Positions 1-8,950 of a DNA stretch of 64,000 bases are shown in pieces. The notes below the pieces were generated by a model. The model saw only the letters and a program-made list of their open reading frames with translations. It did no database searches and was not told where the DNA came from. Within the stretch, counting starts at the first letter, position 1; each line of letters starts with the position of its first letter. Source of the DNA: Clostridium senegalense JC122 (GTDB lineage: Bacteria > Bacillota > Clostridia > Clostridiales > Clostridiaceae); the NCBI RefSeq assembly GCF_000285575.1, contig NZ_HE611051.1, positions 258,461 through 322,460 of the forward strand, written 5' to 3'. The translations under genes and the position numbers were made by a program.

Positions 1-232
1 ATTTTTTAGATTCCTTTGTATCCTTATTTTTTTCAATAAAAATTCCTGCGTAATAGTTTATTATAGATGTGAATAAAAGTAATATTATCCATTTAGGTTC
101 ACCCCATGAATAAAAAATAAGAGAAAACACTAATAGTGTTATATTTTTAGCTTTTATATCCTTTACCAAAAAATAAATTAATAGATTTAGTGGTAAAAAT
201 AGATAAATGAATAATGTATTTGAAAATACCAT
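1..232 (-). CDS. MBOAT family O-acyltransferase, N-terminal fragment (cut by window edge)
   Basis: Reading leftwards from the ATG at 232, 77 codons stay open to the window edge. The peptide begins MVFSNTLFIYLFLPLNLL and contains FYSWGEPKW, the N-terminal signature of AlgI/DltB-like membrane-bound O-acyltransferases, which move acyl groups onto extracellular polymers. Two hydrophobic stretches (about residues 3-24 and 36-62) fit membrane helices. An AGGAGG ribosome binding site lies 6-7 bases before the ATG. The catalytic histidine would lie beyond the window, so the substrate cannot be named. Family assignment rests on the N-terminal pattern only. Confidence 0.75.
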   Translation of the reverse strand, partial: MVFSNTLFIYLFLPLNLLIYFLVKDIKAKNITLLVFSLIFYSWGEPKWIILLLFTSIINYYAGIFIEKNKDTKESKK

Positions 233-340
233 GTTTCACCTCCTAATTTTATCTAACAAAATATTTTTATCATTGTTTTGTTACATAAATATTACGTAAA
301 TATAACTTTTTATATTTTTAAGCAATGTTTATAAAAATAA

Positions 341-382
341 AAAACCCTTACTTGCATATTTAACACAAGTAAGAGTTTTATT
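341..382 (-). terminator. Intrinsic terminator of the FAD oxidase gene
   Basis: CTTACTTG and CAAGTAAG form a stem (347-373); on the minus strand it is followed by GGGTTTTTTATTTTT. It sits just downstream of the FAD oxidase stop. Confidence 0.75.
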
Positions 383-463
383 AAATTTAAAAATTAATGC
401 TTAATAATCTTTATTGATTTAAAACTACTTTTATAAAACCTATTAAATCATTTAGAAACATTC

Positions 464-1810
464 TTATCTTATTGACTGTGGAAAATTAAATATATTACAA
501 GGATCATACTTTCTTTTTACAACCCTTAATTCACATGCATTTCCACCATAATATTCTTTTTCATAATTTTTTAATGGACTATATGGGAAATTAACAAAAA
601 AACCTTCTGTTATAGTTTTTATATAACTTAATCTAGAGGCAACCCATATTTCATTTTCTTTCGCATAAATTGGATCTTCCCAAACTGATTGTATTCCCAT
701 AATATAATTAGCATCTCTATAATAAAAAGCTGTATCATGCTTTCCTTTATCTTTAACAGCTCCTCCTAACCCATAAAATGTAATTGCAGCATAAACTGAA
801 CCCTGTGGCCTTTCTTGAAGAGATAATGCTAATTTTAACAACTCATTTTTAGAATACATTCTATTTACAAACCTACCTGTAGATTTAAATTTTTCACTAT
901 CAGGATAATTGTCCTGGACTTTTCTTATAGCCTCTATAAATGTTGTATACTCAAAATTAGCTATAGCTTTTGGTAAAACTAAGAATGGCTTTAATATTAT
1001 TTTTAATTCTTCCTCTGTTCCATAGAACAATCCAAAGAAATATGATGCTATTCCTTCTTCAGAAGAATTATAAAAACTAGCCCTCATGTTTACTCTCCTA
1101 TCTAAATTTTGATATACTTTTTGAAACACATCCATAATATTTGCCTGTTCTAATGCCGTATTTTTGGGATAATATATTGTAAATAACGTAACCTTATTTG
1201 TTTTAGGTGGTAATTTAAAGGTTAATGATGTTACTACCCCAAAATTTCCATCACCGGCACCTCTTAATCCCCAAAATAAATCCCTATTGCAATTCTTGTT
1301 AGCAATAATTACTTTTCCTTTGTAGTCTACAAGTTCCACTTCCACTAAACTATCAGTACCTAATCCAAATAATCTACAGGATAATCCCCATCCTCCACCT
1401 AATGCATAACCAGCTACCCCAACAGTGGGACAGGTTCCTCCTGGAAATGGGTAACCCCTTAATCCTAAGAATTCATAAAGCTCTCTATTTTGTACACCTG
1501 CTTCTATTGTCACAGTATTATCGTATTCATTTATACTTATTTTTTTCATTCTACTAATATCAATTACTATTGCACAATCACCAATTGAAAAGCCTTCATA
1601 ATTGTGTCCACCAGATCTAATTCTAAATTTAAAATTATTTTTAACACAAAATTTTAAAGCAAATATAACATCATTTCTATTTATACAATATAATATAGCT
1701 ATTGGATATCTTTGTATTGCTCTATTCCAAACTTGTCTATCTTCATTATAATTAATATTATTTGGAGTTACTATTTCACCATTAAAGCATAAATCCTTAG
1801 CTAAATTCAT
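464..1810 (-). CDS. BBE-like FAD-binding oxidase with probable bicovalent flavin
   Basis: A PCMH/VAO-type flavoprotein of the berberine-bridge-enzyme-like family, 448 aa. The FAD domain holds RSGGHNYEGFS, where His69 corresponds to the histidyl-FAD residue, and GGTCPTVGVAGYALGGGWG, where Cys127 corresponds to the cysteinyl-FAD residue; both present suggests a 6-S-cysteinyl, 8-alpha-histidyl FAD. The C-terminal BBE motif YYGG...YDP..IF.FPQSI is complete. Such enzymes oxidise sugars or secondary metabolites and reduce O2 or another acceptor; the substrate is unknown. The second ATG (1810) is preferred because AAGGA lies 8 bases before it and overlaps the upstream ATG (1819). No partner gene is evident; an oxidase of this class is notable in an anaerobe. 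Confidence 0.85.
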   Translation of the reverse strand: MNLAKDLCFNGEIVTPNNINYNEDRQVWNRAIQRYPIAILYCINRNDVIFALKFCVKNNFKFRIRSGGHNYEGFSIGDCAIVIDISRMKKISINEYDNTVTIEAGVQNRELYEFLGLRGYPFPGGTCPTVGVAGYALGGGWGLSCRLFGLGTDSLVEVELVDYKGKVIIANKNCNRDLFWGLRGAGDGNFGVVTSLTFKLPPKTNKVTLFTIYYPKNTALEQANIMDVFQKVYQNLDRRVNMRASFYNSSEEGIASYFFGLFYGTEEELKIILKPFLVLPKAIANFEYTTFIEAIRKVQDNYPDSEKFKSTGRFVNRMYSKNELLKLALSLQERPQGSVYAAITFYGLGGAVKDKGKHDTAFYYRDANYIMGIQSVWEDPIYAKENEIWVASRLSYIKTITEGFFVNFPYSPLKNYEKEYYGGNACELRVVKRKYDPCNIFNFPQSIR

Positions 1811-1844
1811 TATACCCATCCTTTATAGTAGAATATTTTGATTT

Positions 1845-2005
1845 AGGCATATGAAAAGAAATAAAAGACCAAAGATTCGAAGCATATTTGTCACGATACA
1901 AGAAGATGAAATCAAGTCATAGTGGGGCTATGGCTGAATTTTGTCGACGAAGTATTCGTGGCAAATAGATGAGAATACTGGTCTATTATTTATTTGATTA
2001 TGCCT
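1845..2005. mobile_element. MITE-like long-hairpin element, 161 bp
   Basis: Terminal inverted repeats of 27 bp (1845-1871 and 1979-2005; 5 mismatches) begin AGGCAT and end AGACCA. Inside, TATTTGTCACGA...TAC pairs with GTATTCGTGGCAAATA, and TCAAGTCATAG pairs with CTATGGCTGA, so nearly the whole element can fold into one hairpin. It has no coding capacity and a higher G+C than its flanks. It lies between the divergent-free starts of two minus-strand genes, directly upstream of the FAD oxidase. It may be a MITE mobilised in trans or a structured RNA; the sequence alone cannot separate these. Confidence 0.65.
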
Positions 2006-2029
2006 TATATATAAATCCATCTACTACTA

Positions 2030-2767
2030 TTATAATATATGATTATTTTTTAAATTAGTTTCAAAATCAACATACATAGTATTTAACATATTATTTTTTA
2101 TAATTTCCTTATTTAAATTAATCCAACTATTACACTTATCTAAAATAATAGCATCACTAGTTATAACACAACCTGATGATTCTAATACAGTATCTACATT
2201 ATTGATTGTTTTTGCTTCAACTTGAAAATTATAATCCTTTAGTAATTCTAATATTTTAAGTTTTAATCTTCCTGAATTTGAAACTGGTGAGTCTAAATAG
2301 AAAATAGCTTTTTTTATTTTATATTTCTCTAATATATTTCCAATAAGTTTAATTGCTAATTCACTTTTATCTATAATTTTATATGTACCACGAAGCCCAG
2401 CTAAATCTCTTATTGTGCCATCCATACAATTTAATATTACTGAATTAGATAATGCTACCTCTAGCGTAATTACTGTATTAAAGCCATCAATATTTACAGT
2501 TTGATTTTCTAATTTATTAATAGCTATTTCTTTTGCTTTTCTATTTTCTACTGACTTATCTGAAGAAATCCCCCTAACTATTGAAAGTCTTTGCCTTTCA
2601 GATAACAAATAATGATTTCCTATAAAAGTAGAGCTTCCTTTTATATTGTAACCTCTATTTAGAAGATATCTTAAGTCCTCACCTGCTTTATATAATTTAT
2701 TAATACTCTTTTTACTAAATTCCTCTTCATCTTTTAATACATATCCTCTTCTAACACTTTTACTCAT
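2030..2767 (-). CDS. DUF434 family protein
   Basis: A 245-aa protein matching the DUF434 pattern found in archaea and clostridia: an N-terminal DLRYLLNRGYNIKGSSTFIG block, LLSERQRLSIVRG, then a PIN/nuclease-like C-terminal part with AIFYLDSPVSNSGRL and SDAIILDKC. The acidic residues in FYLDSPVSNSGR and TSDAIILDKC are reminiscent of metal-binding folds, but no activity is established. A GGATGGAG sequence precedes the ATG at moderate distance. It stands alone between the MITE-like element and a broken gene. The family name is well supported; the function is unknown. Confidence 0.75.
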   Translation of the reverse strand: MSKSVRRGYVLKDEEEFSKKSINKLYKAGEDLRYLLNRGYNIKGSSTFIGNHYLLSERQRLSIVRGISSDKSVENRKAKEIAINKLENQTVNIDGFNTVITLEVALSNSVILNCMDGTIRDLAGLRGTYKIIDKSELAIKLIGNILEKYKIKKAIFYLDSPVSNSGRLKLKILELLKDYNFQVEAKTINNVDTVLESSGCVITSDAIILDKCNSWINLNKEIIKNNMLNTMYVDFETNLKNNHIL

Positions 2768-2844
2768 AACTTATAATGCTCCATCCTATAAATAATTTAT
2801 TTCTTATTAAATATTATAGGAAAAAAATTTTATATAATACATTC

Positions 2845-3306
2845 TTAATTTAAAGAAATATAAATATGGATTTCTTGATTTTTCATATCATTGCTATTAT
2901 TTTGATATTCCTCAAAATCACAAGAATATCTTCTATCTAGATTCATTTGCCACAGTTCACTCCAAAATTCCTATACTGATTTTTTAACATCACCTTTTAT
3001 AACAAATTTAGCATATTTCCCACCTGGAATTTTTCTACTTACTAATGGGGATTCTAAATTATCACTTTTAATAACTTCAGAACAAATTAAAAAATTATAA
3101 GGGTTTGTAAAATCTCCTTGGTAATCTGTATATACTGCAATAAATTTTTTATTATTTCTATTTTTTATTTTTTCATAATATGTTTTTGCTAAAAATTTTT
3201 CCCACATTTTCCCTATATCTTTAATGGCTTTACCATTTTCATTAGTGGTTTCCTTTATTAAACCTACTACCTGTTTTTCAACTAAATTAACAATTTCATA
3301 ATTCAT
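2845..3306 (-). pseudogene. GyrI-like/AraC effector-binding domain protein with internal amber stop
   Basis: From the ATG at 3306, preceded by AAGGAGAA, the frame gives 111 residues of a GyrI-like effector-binding domain (MNYEIVNLVEKQVVGL, FTNPYNFLICSE, IPGGKYAKFVIKGDVKKSV). It then meets TAG at 2971-2973. Without any frame change it continues 41 codons (EFWSELWQMNLDRRYSCDFE...HIYISLN) to TAA at 2845, and this tail is exactly the expected C-terminal half of the domain. So the gene is a single nonsense mutation away from intact, about 153 aa. Stand-alone proteins of this kind bind hydrophobic ligands or gyrase. Readthrough or a base-call error are alternatives to a real pseudogene. Confidence 0.75.
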
Positions 3307-3349
3307 AAATAATTCTCCTTAACTACTTTTTATTAAAGTATAATCTATG

Positions 3350-3375
3350 AAATATGACACTATTATGTCATATTT
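3350..3375. promoter_or_regulatory. Operator-like palindrome upstream of the GyrI-like gene
   Basis: AAATATGACA and TGTCATATTT form perfect 10-bp arms around a 6-base centre. The palindrome lies about 45 bases before the start at 3306, and a TATACT -10-like box lies between. This spacing fits binding by a dimeric repressor or MerR/MarR-type regulator. The regulator is not identified. Confidence 0.45.
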
Positions 3376-3606
3376 AAAATAAAAATACCCCATAATATAG
3401 ATTTTTTAATCATCTATACTTATAGAGTATTTTTCTCTTTTTAAATGTAAGCTATTTATTCATAAATCCATTTATATTTGTATTTGAAATTGTAATACAA
3501 TACTTTAATCTATTTAAAATACAAATATTATTTTACATTTTATTGAATTAATTGTATTATTTTCTCGAAAAGTAATTTTATTTATATATTAATTGGGGGT
3601 TTAAAT

Positions 3607-4307
3607 ATGAAAAAAGGACAATCGTTACATTATTATGTATTTCTTTAATAGGTTCTTCAATTGTAATCATTCCAACTAAAGCGGTTGCAAAAACTAACAC
3701 TTCTTATAACGTATCTTTACCTACTAAAGATACCTTTATAAATGCAAAGGAAGATTTTAAAATTTTTTCCAATTCAGTTGATGCATTAACTGGAGAAACT
3801 AATTTAAATATAAAATTTAGTAAAGAAGAATTTAATTCTACATTAATTATATTAGATAATAACCGTGAAATATTTAGGAGTAAAATACTTCCTAATACCT
3901 CTGAATTAAATTTACCTATTAAACTTAATTCTTATGGCAATCACAATATAAAAGCTTTTATTGGAATATGTGCACCAAATTTCGATGCATATTCTATGAG
4001 TAATGAAATAGATTTAGGTTTTTTTAATCCTAAAATAGAAAAATCAATAAATTTACAATATAGTTACTCAAATAATCAATTTACAGCAAAACTACCTACT
4101 GCTGAATATAATTGTCAATTATATGTATATGACAATGGAGTTTTGTCATATAAGACTAAACTTAATAGACCAACTGATAATGTTTCTTTTTCTTTACCAT
4201 CAGAAACTTATGGTAAGCATGAAATAACTGCTTATCTTGGTATTGTTGCAGGTTCATATGATTATAATCCTATCTTATCTAGCAATACTACTACTTTTTA
4301 TAAATAA
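3607..4307 (+). pseudogene. Secreted two-repeat protein, frameshifted in an A-tract
   Basis: The ATG at 3607 follows a GGGGG ribosome binding site and is followed by six A (3610-3615). Read as is, the frame ends after 13 codons. With seven A it would encode a signal peptide (MKKRTIVTLLCISLIG... to about residue 28) and run to the stop at 4305-4307, about 232 aa. The mature part has two similar units, each of the form LxVYDNxxxxxxxKL...LP...YGxHxIxAYxGI, probably beta-sandwich repeats. No known family is recognised. The homopolymer directly behind the start codon could allow phase variation or transcriptional slippage; a sequencing error is equally possible. Confidence 0.65.
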
Positions 4308-4321
4308 TATTTTTAAATTTT

Positions 4322-4370
4322 AAATAGCTACTTCAACATATAAGTAAATTATATATTGAGGTAGCTATTT
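4322..4370 (+). terminator. Terminator of the secreted protein gene
   Basis: Long stem AAATAGCTAC.TCAA...TTGAGGTAGCTATTT followed by ATTTTTTATT on the plus strand. It may also serve the converging minus-strand gene. Confidence 0.75.
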
Positions 4371-4395
4371 ATTTTTTATTTATTAATATATACTT

Positions 4396-5359
4396 TTAAT
4401 AATATGTATTTATTTTATTTAAATATTCTATCAATCTACTTATTATTAGTATATTTGTATTATTGCTCATATCTAGTCTATTTGAATCTATTTTTATGTT
4501 TATAATTTCACCTATACCTTTATCTTCTAGTATGTTTTTATGTTTTTTATATATTATTTCAGTTAATTCAATTATGTATTCTCGTTCATTTTCTTTACTA
4601 TGTAAATTTTCTTTATTAAATTTAAAAAGAGTGTTTAAATAATTATCTGCAGCCATATCTACCTGATATAAATAATTATATTTTTTCAATTTAGTACTAT
4701 ATTTTTTAAGTGAAATCCACCTGATATTACATCAATATCTTTTTCTAAGGTTTTTAAATTCACACTTAATTCTTGTAAATTTGTTTTAAAGTTATCATAT
4801 TTTTGTTCAAATACTCCTTTAGAATTTATTAAAGACTCTATATTTAACAATAAATCTTTGGATATATTCATCAAAGAACTTTCTACTATATCTCCTAAAT
4901 TTATTGGTAAAATTAGTTCATTTACAATTATTGCAATGATACCCCCTATCAATATAGAAACGAATCTCCCCACTATTCCAACTATATCACTACTAATATA
5001 AAGTATTAATGCACCAGCTGCACAACTTACTACACTAATTTTCCCATTCAAGTTAAACTTATCATATGTAACAATTATTACAAAAAATACAATAGGCAAT
5101 CCATATAAACTTCCTTTAAATATTGGATGCATTATAGCAGTTAATAAAAATGCATATACATTTGCTAAAAACCTTTTTTTAAAGTATCCTCTTGAACTAG
5201 ATGCTGATGGATAAGATGCCAAAAGCAGAAAAATTGTAAGTGCCATAGTAGATGCTTCTGCATACCACACTATATTACTAAGATATACAGCTATTAATCC
5301 TGCAATACAAATTTTAATGGCCTTTATTACTTCTCCATTCAAACTTTTTTTAACTTCAT
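4396..5359 (-). pseudogene. Aromatic acid exporter (ArAE/FUSC) family protein with two homopolymer frameshifts
   Basis: The central 218 residues are an ArAE_1 membrane domain: about five hydrophobic helices, with SYPSASSSRGYFKKRFLANV and NELILPINLGDIVESS. The natural start is the ATG at 5359 behind AGGTGA, but the frame breaks in a T7 tract (5345-5351, plus strand); one more base gives MKLKKSLNGEVIKAIK. A second break is in a T6 tract (4702-4707); one more base joins GGFHLKKYSTKLKKYNYLYQ and continues into the helical C-terminal domain ending at 4396. The repaired product is about 321 aa, the normal size for the family, which exports aromatic acids or related compounds. Two independent single-base losses make an intact protein unlikely unless the sequence is wrong. 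Confidence 0.75.
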
Positions 5360-5747
5360 ATATAAAAATTCACCTACCTTTTTTAATAAAAAAATAATTT
5401 TTAGCATTAACCATACTTTTCTCTTTTAATATATTCTCTACATTTAATATAACTAATATTTATTTTTCTCTCGAAAGTTAATATTGTCTATTAAAAAATT
5501 TAAAATCCATATATACACTAAAATTTCAATTTGTTTCACTACATTATACCATTAAGTTATTTTTGAATATTAATATTGTTAATTTTCTAATATTCTATAA
5601 ACTTTTAAATATTTACACTAACTAATCTACAAAAAATTATGTAAGAATTTTTATAACCCTAAAATATAAAGATGAACTTATATAAGTTATATTTTGTATT
5701 CTAGAGTATACTTACATTTACTTTAAAACTTATTTGTTTTACAAAAC
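5360..5747. other. AT-rich intergenic region, no gene seen
   Basis: About 390 bases with no open frame of note, no tRNA-like fold and no recognised riboswitch. It presumably holds the promoter of the exporter gene, but no convincing -35/-10 pair was seen. Confidence 0.5.
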
Positions 5748-5797
5748 AAAAACTACCTTAATATAAAGCTTTAATACTTAATATTAAGGTAGTTTTT
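5748..5797 (-). terminator. Terminator of the PhnA-like gene
   Basis: AAAAACTACCTTAATAT pairs with ATATTAAGGTAGTTTTT; on the minus strand the stem ends in a T run and lies immediately after the stop at 5812. Confidence 0.8.
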
Positions 5798-5811
5798 AGT
5801 TATTTATTTTA

Positions 5812-6153
5812 TTATGCTTTTTTAACAAACTCAGATTTTAGTTGCATAGCTCCAAAACCATCTATTTTACAATCAATGTTATGATCCCCATCAACTAAAC
5901 GTATATTTTTTACTTTTGTGCCTATTTTTATAGATGATGAAGCTCCTTTTACTTTAAGGTCTTTAATTACAGTTACAGTATCACCATCATTTAAGATATT
6001 TCCATTTGCATCTTTTACAACTTTTATATCTTCATTATTTTCTTTTTCTGATTCTAAATTCCACTCATGAGCACATTCTGGACAAACAAAAAGACTTCCA
6101 TCCTCATAAGTGTATTCTGAATTACATTTTGGACAATTTGGTAAATTAGACAT
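5812..6153 (-). CDS. yjdM: PhnA/YjdM family zinc-ribbon protein
   Basis: A 113-aa protein with an N-terminal zinc ribbon ([21 protein letters not shown]; two CxxC pairs) and a C-terminal SH3-like domain ([19 protein letters not shown]...KSEFVKKA). This is the complete PhnA/YjdM architecture at the usual length. The family was once named for alkylphosphonate uptake but is not part of the C-P lyase; its biochemical role is unsettled. GGAGGAAC precedes the ATG. It is a monocistronic unit with its own terminator. Confidence 0.9.
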   Translation of the reverse strand: MSNLPNCPKCNSEYTYEDGSLFVCPECAHEWNLESEKENNEDIKVVKDANGNILNDGDTVTVIKDLKVKGASSSIKIGTKVKNIRLVDGDHNIDCKIDGFGAMQLKSEFVKKA

Positions 6154-6228
6154 AATTTAGTTCCTCCGTTCGTTATTTCAAATCTTAATATATAAAATTT
6201 TCTTTAGTTTTTTCAAAAGTTTAATTTA

Positions 6229-6341
6229 TTATAGTGTTCCAATTTATCTTTTTTTGACTATTCATTTTTAAACTTGAATAATCTAAAAGTCATGCAAGCT
6301 CCTAATTAATTAAATTCAAATTATAGCTTGTTTCCCTATAA
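6229..6341 (-). repeat. Dispersed TATAGGG-type repeat, copy 1
   Basis: On the minus strand the unit begins TATAGGGAAACAAGCT and ends TTGGAACACTATAA. The same ends and the internal block around ATTCAAGTTT recur in the two copies at 44851-45292. It is non-coding and shorter (113 bp), so probably internally deleted. Confidence 0.6.
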
Positions 6342-6498
6342 ATTTGTATTAATTTGAAATTTAGAAAAAACATATATCATTTTATCATATGTTTATATAT
6401 ATTAGCATAATATTATTATATTTACAAACAACTTTAGAAAAGGTTGCAAGCTATGATTTAATCAAATACCACTATAATAATCTTTAATTTTGTGGTGT

Positions 6499-6570
6499 TA
6501 TAGGGTTCCAAATTAAATCTTAGACTTATTCATTTATCAAGTGAGAAAACTCAAATTAATATTTTTTCAA
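6499..6570. repeat. Truncated end of the TATAGGG-type repeat
   Basis: TATAGGGTTCCAAATTAAAT followed by CTTATTCATTTATCAA closely matches 41162-41212 and is the inverted form of the TTGGAACCCTATA end of the full copies. No matching second end was found nearby. Confidence 0.5.
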
Positions 6571-6588
6571 TAAATAACAGATTATTTT

Positions 6589-6678
6589 AGTTAAAAGTTA
6601 AGAGTGAATAGTGAACAGTTGTGGTTGCCACTTTCATCCTAAATTCTTAATTTATACTTCATAATTCTTAACTAACTA
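6589..6678. repeat. Imperfect palindromic repeat, about 90 bp
   Basis: AGTTAAAAGTTAAGAGTGAA at the left is imperfectly inverted at the right (TTCATAATTCTTAACTAACT). It has no coding capacity. Together with the two preceding repeats it fills most of the 660-base gap between the PhnA-like and esterase genes. Confidence 0.45.
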
Positions 6679-6815
6679 TATTTGTACTTATTTTTCCCAA
6701 CTGATAACAAAAATTTGATGAATAAATTTAAGTTGTATGTTGTTTTTCCGTATAATTTATCCATTTCATTATATAAAATGGATACTTAGTCTGTTTCTAT
6801 TTTCATTATTGATAC

Positions 6816-8150
6816 CTAATTAGTTTCAGCATTACTAGTAGTGTCTATAAATATCAATCCATCATACCTTTCACTCAGAACTTGAGATTTTAAGCTAGCC
6901 TTTTCATTTACAAAGTTTGCACCAATATCATGATACATTTGTGATGCTAATAAAATGTCTAATAGATATTTATCCTTACTACAAGATTGAAAATCTATAA
7001 AGAACATAGGTGAAATTTTTGAAAAAATATATGCTCCTGAACCTTTCTTAGATGACGGAAGTGTACATTTTTCAACTGTACGGTTTCCAGTTTCCTTATT
7101 GCATACTACAGCATTAAAATCTCCTTTATTAAATTCAAATCCAATAATATATATTTTGTCTTTATACATGTCATATAAATTAGAGCCCATTCTTTTTATA
7201 TTTCCTGTCTCATATTCTTTATCTAAATTACTAAAATTATCTATTTGCTTTGCTACATGTGTATTATGCGCCCATATCATAATTTTGCTATTTTCCTTTT
7301 CATGATTTAAAATCCATTTTATATTTTCTGCCATATATTTATCTCTTTTATTTTCTTTTTCAAAATCACTACTTTTTTCACCAAAAATATCATAAAACTC
7401 GCACATAATTTTCAAATTTTGATTGTTTATTTCATATTTTTCTTTTGAAGATTTTTTAATATATTCATCCTTTTTTTTATCACAATTATTTATTATTTCT
7501 TTGATATCATTAATAGGCAGTTTTTTCTCTACAACATAATCTAGTTTTTTATCATTAAATTCCTCAAGTTTAGAGTGAAATTTGACTTCATAATCTGGAT
7601 CTACATTTTTTAAATAATCTATAACATTTGTAGCTGCCAAACTACTTGATTGCATATCGAAACCATAAAATTTAATTTTATTTTCATGAACTTTATTGTA
7701 TTCTCTCATCCACTCTACCATTTCTAACACTTCTTTAGTGTTCCATGTCCAAAAATTCATTGCCGCTACAGCTTCTTTTGCATCTCCCTTTTCATACAAA
7801 ATATAATCATTTATTTTTACACAATCAGGCATAGATGCTTCTATACCAAAAATATTATAATCCATCTCTTCAACGAAAAACTGAAACATTCTATGCTTCA
7901 TTTGGAAAAATTCTTTTGTCCCATGAGTTGCTTCTCCCATAGCAACAATTTTTTTATCTTTTAATATATTTTTTAAAGGCATTAAATCTTCAAAACCATT
8001 ATTATATTTTACAGTCTTTAATTCTATTTTCTTACTTTTCAAGGCTTGTATAGCTTTGTTTTCTTTATATTTTTCATACTTAATATTTAATACCGTTCCT
8101 AGTGTTGTAATCATAAATGCACAAATTAATATACCTATAATTTTTTTCAA
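6816..8150 (-). CDS. Erythromycin esterase family protein, membrane-anchored
   Basis: A 444-aa member of the erythromycin esterase/succinoglycan biosynthesis (Ere-like) family. Residues about 3-20 (KKIIGILICAFMITTLG) form a signal anchor. Family motifs are GEATHGTKEFFQMKHRMFQF, FGIEASMPD, MNFWTWNTKEV and MIWAHNTHVA, with the catalytic His and Glu positions present. True Ere enzymes hydrolyse the macrolide lactone; many homologues have other, unknown esters as substrates, so resistance cannot be claimed. The TTG at 8150 is chosen because AAAGGGGGA lies 8 bases upstream; the earlier possible start at 8192 overlaps the permease gene and lacks a good site. It is the last gene of the ABC transporter operon. 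Confidence 0.85.
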   Translation of the reverse strand: MKKIIGILICAFMITTLGTVLNIKYEKYKENKAIQALKSKKIELKTVKYNNGFEDLMPLKNILKDKKIVAMGEATHGTKEFFQMKHRMFQFFVEEMDYNIFGIEASMPDCVKINDYILYEKGDAKEAVAAMNFWTWNTKEVLEMVEWMREYNKVHENKIKFYGFDMQSSSLAATNVIDYLKNVDPDYEVKFHSKLEEFNDKKLDYVVEKKLPINDIKEIINNCDKKKDEYIKKSSKEKYEINNQNLKIMCEFYDIFGEKSSDFEKENKRDKYMAENIKWILNHEKENSKIMIWAHNTHVAKQIDNFSNLDKEYETGNIKRMGSNLYDMYKDKIYIIGFEFNKGDFNAVVCNKETGNRTVEKCTLPSSKKGSGAYIFSKISPMFFIDFQSCSKDKYLLDILLASQMYHDIGANFVNEKASLKSQVLSERYDGLIFIDTTSNAETN

Positions 8151-8164
8151 TGATGTATCCCCCT

Positions 8165-8938
8165 TTAACAAAGATAATCTTTTCTTCTCCATAAAAATGT
8201 ACTTATAACTAAACTTATAGTTAAAAACATTCCTAAGCTAATATAAAAACTTATAGGTGCATTATTCCCTAAAGCATAGAAACCATATGTTGTTGTGTAA
8301 TTAATAAATTCAAAAAGTTTAGTGTGAAATCCTAATGCTATTATTGAAGCAATAATAGCGAAAATTGAAATTACAAAATTGTTTATTATAGTACCAATAA
8401 CTACTGATAAGCCTAAAACACATAAACATATAACAAATTGTATAATATAAAATTTTATAGTATATAAAAAAGCCTGCATCATTGAAAATTCATGTTGAAT
8501 ATTATAAAACTTAACTTTTGATACTTTAGGCATAAATAAATATCCAAAAATTGTACTTATTGCAAACACTATAAATACAAATATAAAAGTTACTAAAGCT
8601 AATGCTATTATCTTACTTATTATAAATTCATGTTTTTTATATGGTCTTGTTGCATATATTCTAAAAGCTCCCATATATATTTCATGACTAATTGAGTTTA
8701 TATACATAATAGGCAATATTATATACATTAATTCTAATCTTACTCCATAAAATATAAATGGCGCAAAATTAAGTCTGTTTAATTCTACATTATAATTTAC
8801 TGCATCATATGAACCAACTGGATATGCATATCTCCATATACAAGATACAATTGTAATAACTATGCAAAATACAAGTAATAATATAGTTTGCCTATTTTTC
8901 CATATTCTCTGAAATTCTGAAGCTATTAATCTATTCAT
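8165..8938 (-). CDS. ABC-2 type permease, second subunit
   Basis: A 257-aa integral membrane protein with six predicted helices and the N-terminal ASEFQRIWKNRQTILLL pattern of ABC-2 permeases of the bacitracin/lantibiotic-immunity type. AAGGAG precedes the ATG. It lies 12 bases after the first permease and 14 bases before the esterase-like gene. It likely pairs with the preceding permease to form the membrane pore. Confidence 0.85.
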   Translation of the reverse strand: MNRLIASEFQRIWKNRQTILLLVFCIVITIVSCIWRYAYPVGSYDAVNYNVELNRLNFAPFIFYGVRLELMYIILPIMYINSISHEIYMGAFRIYATRPYKKHEFIISKIIALALVTFIFVFIVFAISTIFGYLFMPKVSKVKFYNIQHEFSMMQAFLYTIKFYIIQFVICLCVLGLSVVIGTIINNFVISIFAIIASIIALGFHTKLFEFINYTTTYGFYALGNNAPISFYISLGMFLTISLVISTFLWRRKDYLC

Positions 8939-8950
8939 TTTAATTTCTCC

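Noticed and set aside
2971..2973. TAG read as pyrrolysine
   Set aside because: Pyrrolysine is not expected in this family, and no pyl genes are in the window; a nonsense change is simpler.
3381..3436. Hairpin between the GyrI-like and secreted protein genes as a terminator
   Set aside because: An imperfect stem with a T-rich tail is visible on the plus strand, but no gene lies upstream of it on that strand, so its role is unclear and it was not annotated.
6816..8150. Macrolide resistance gene
   Set aside because: The family match is clear, but many Ere-like proteins do not act on macrolides and the context does not show a resistance element.
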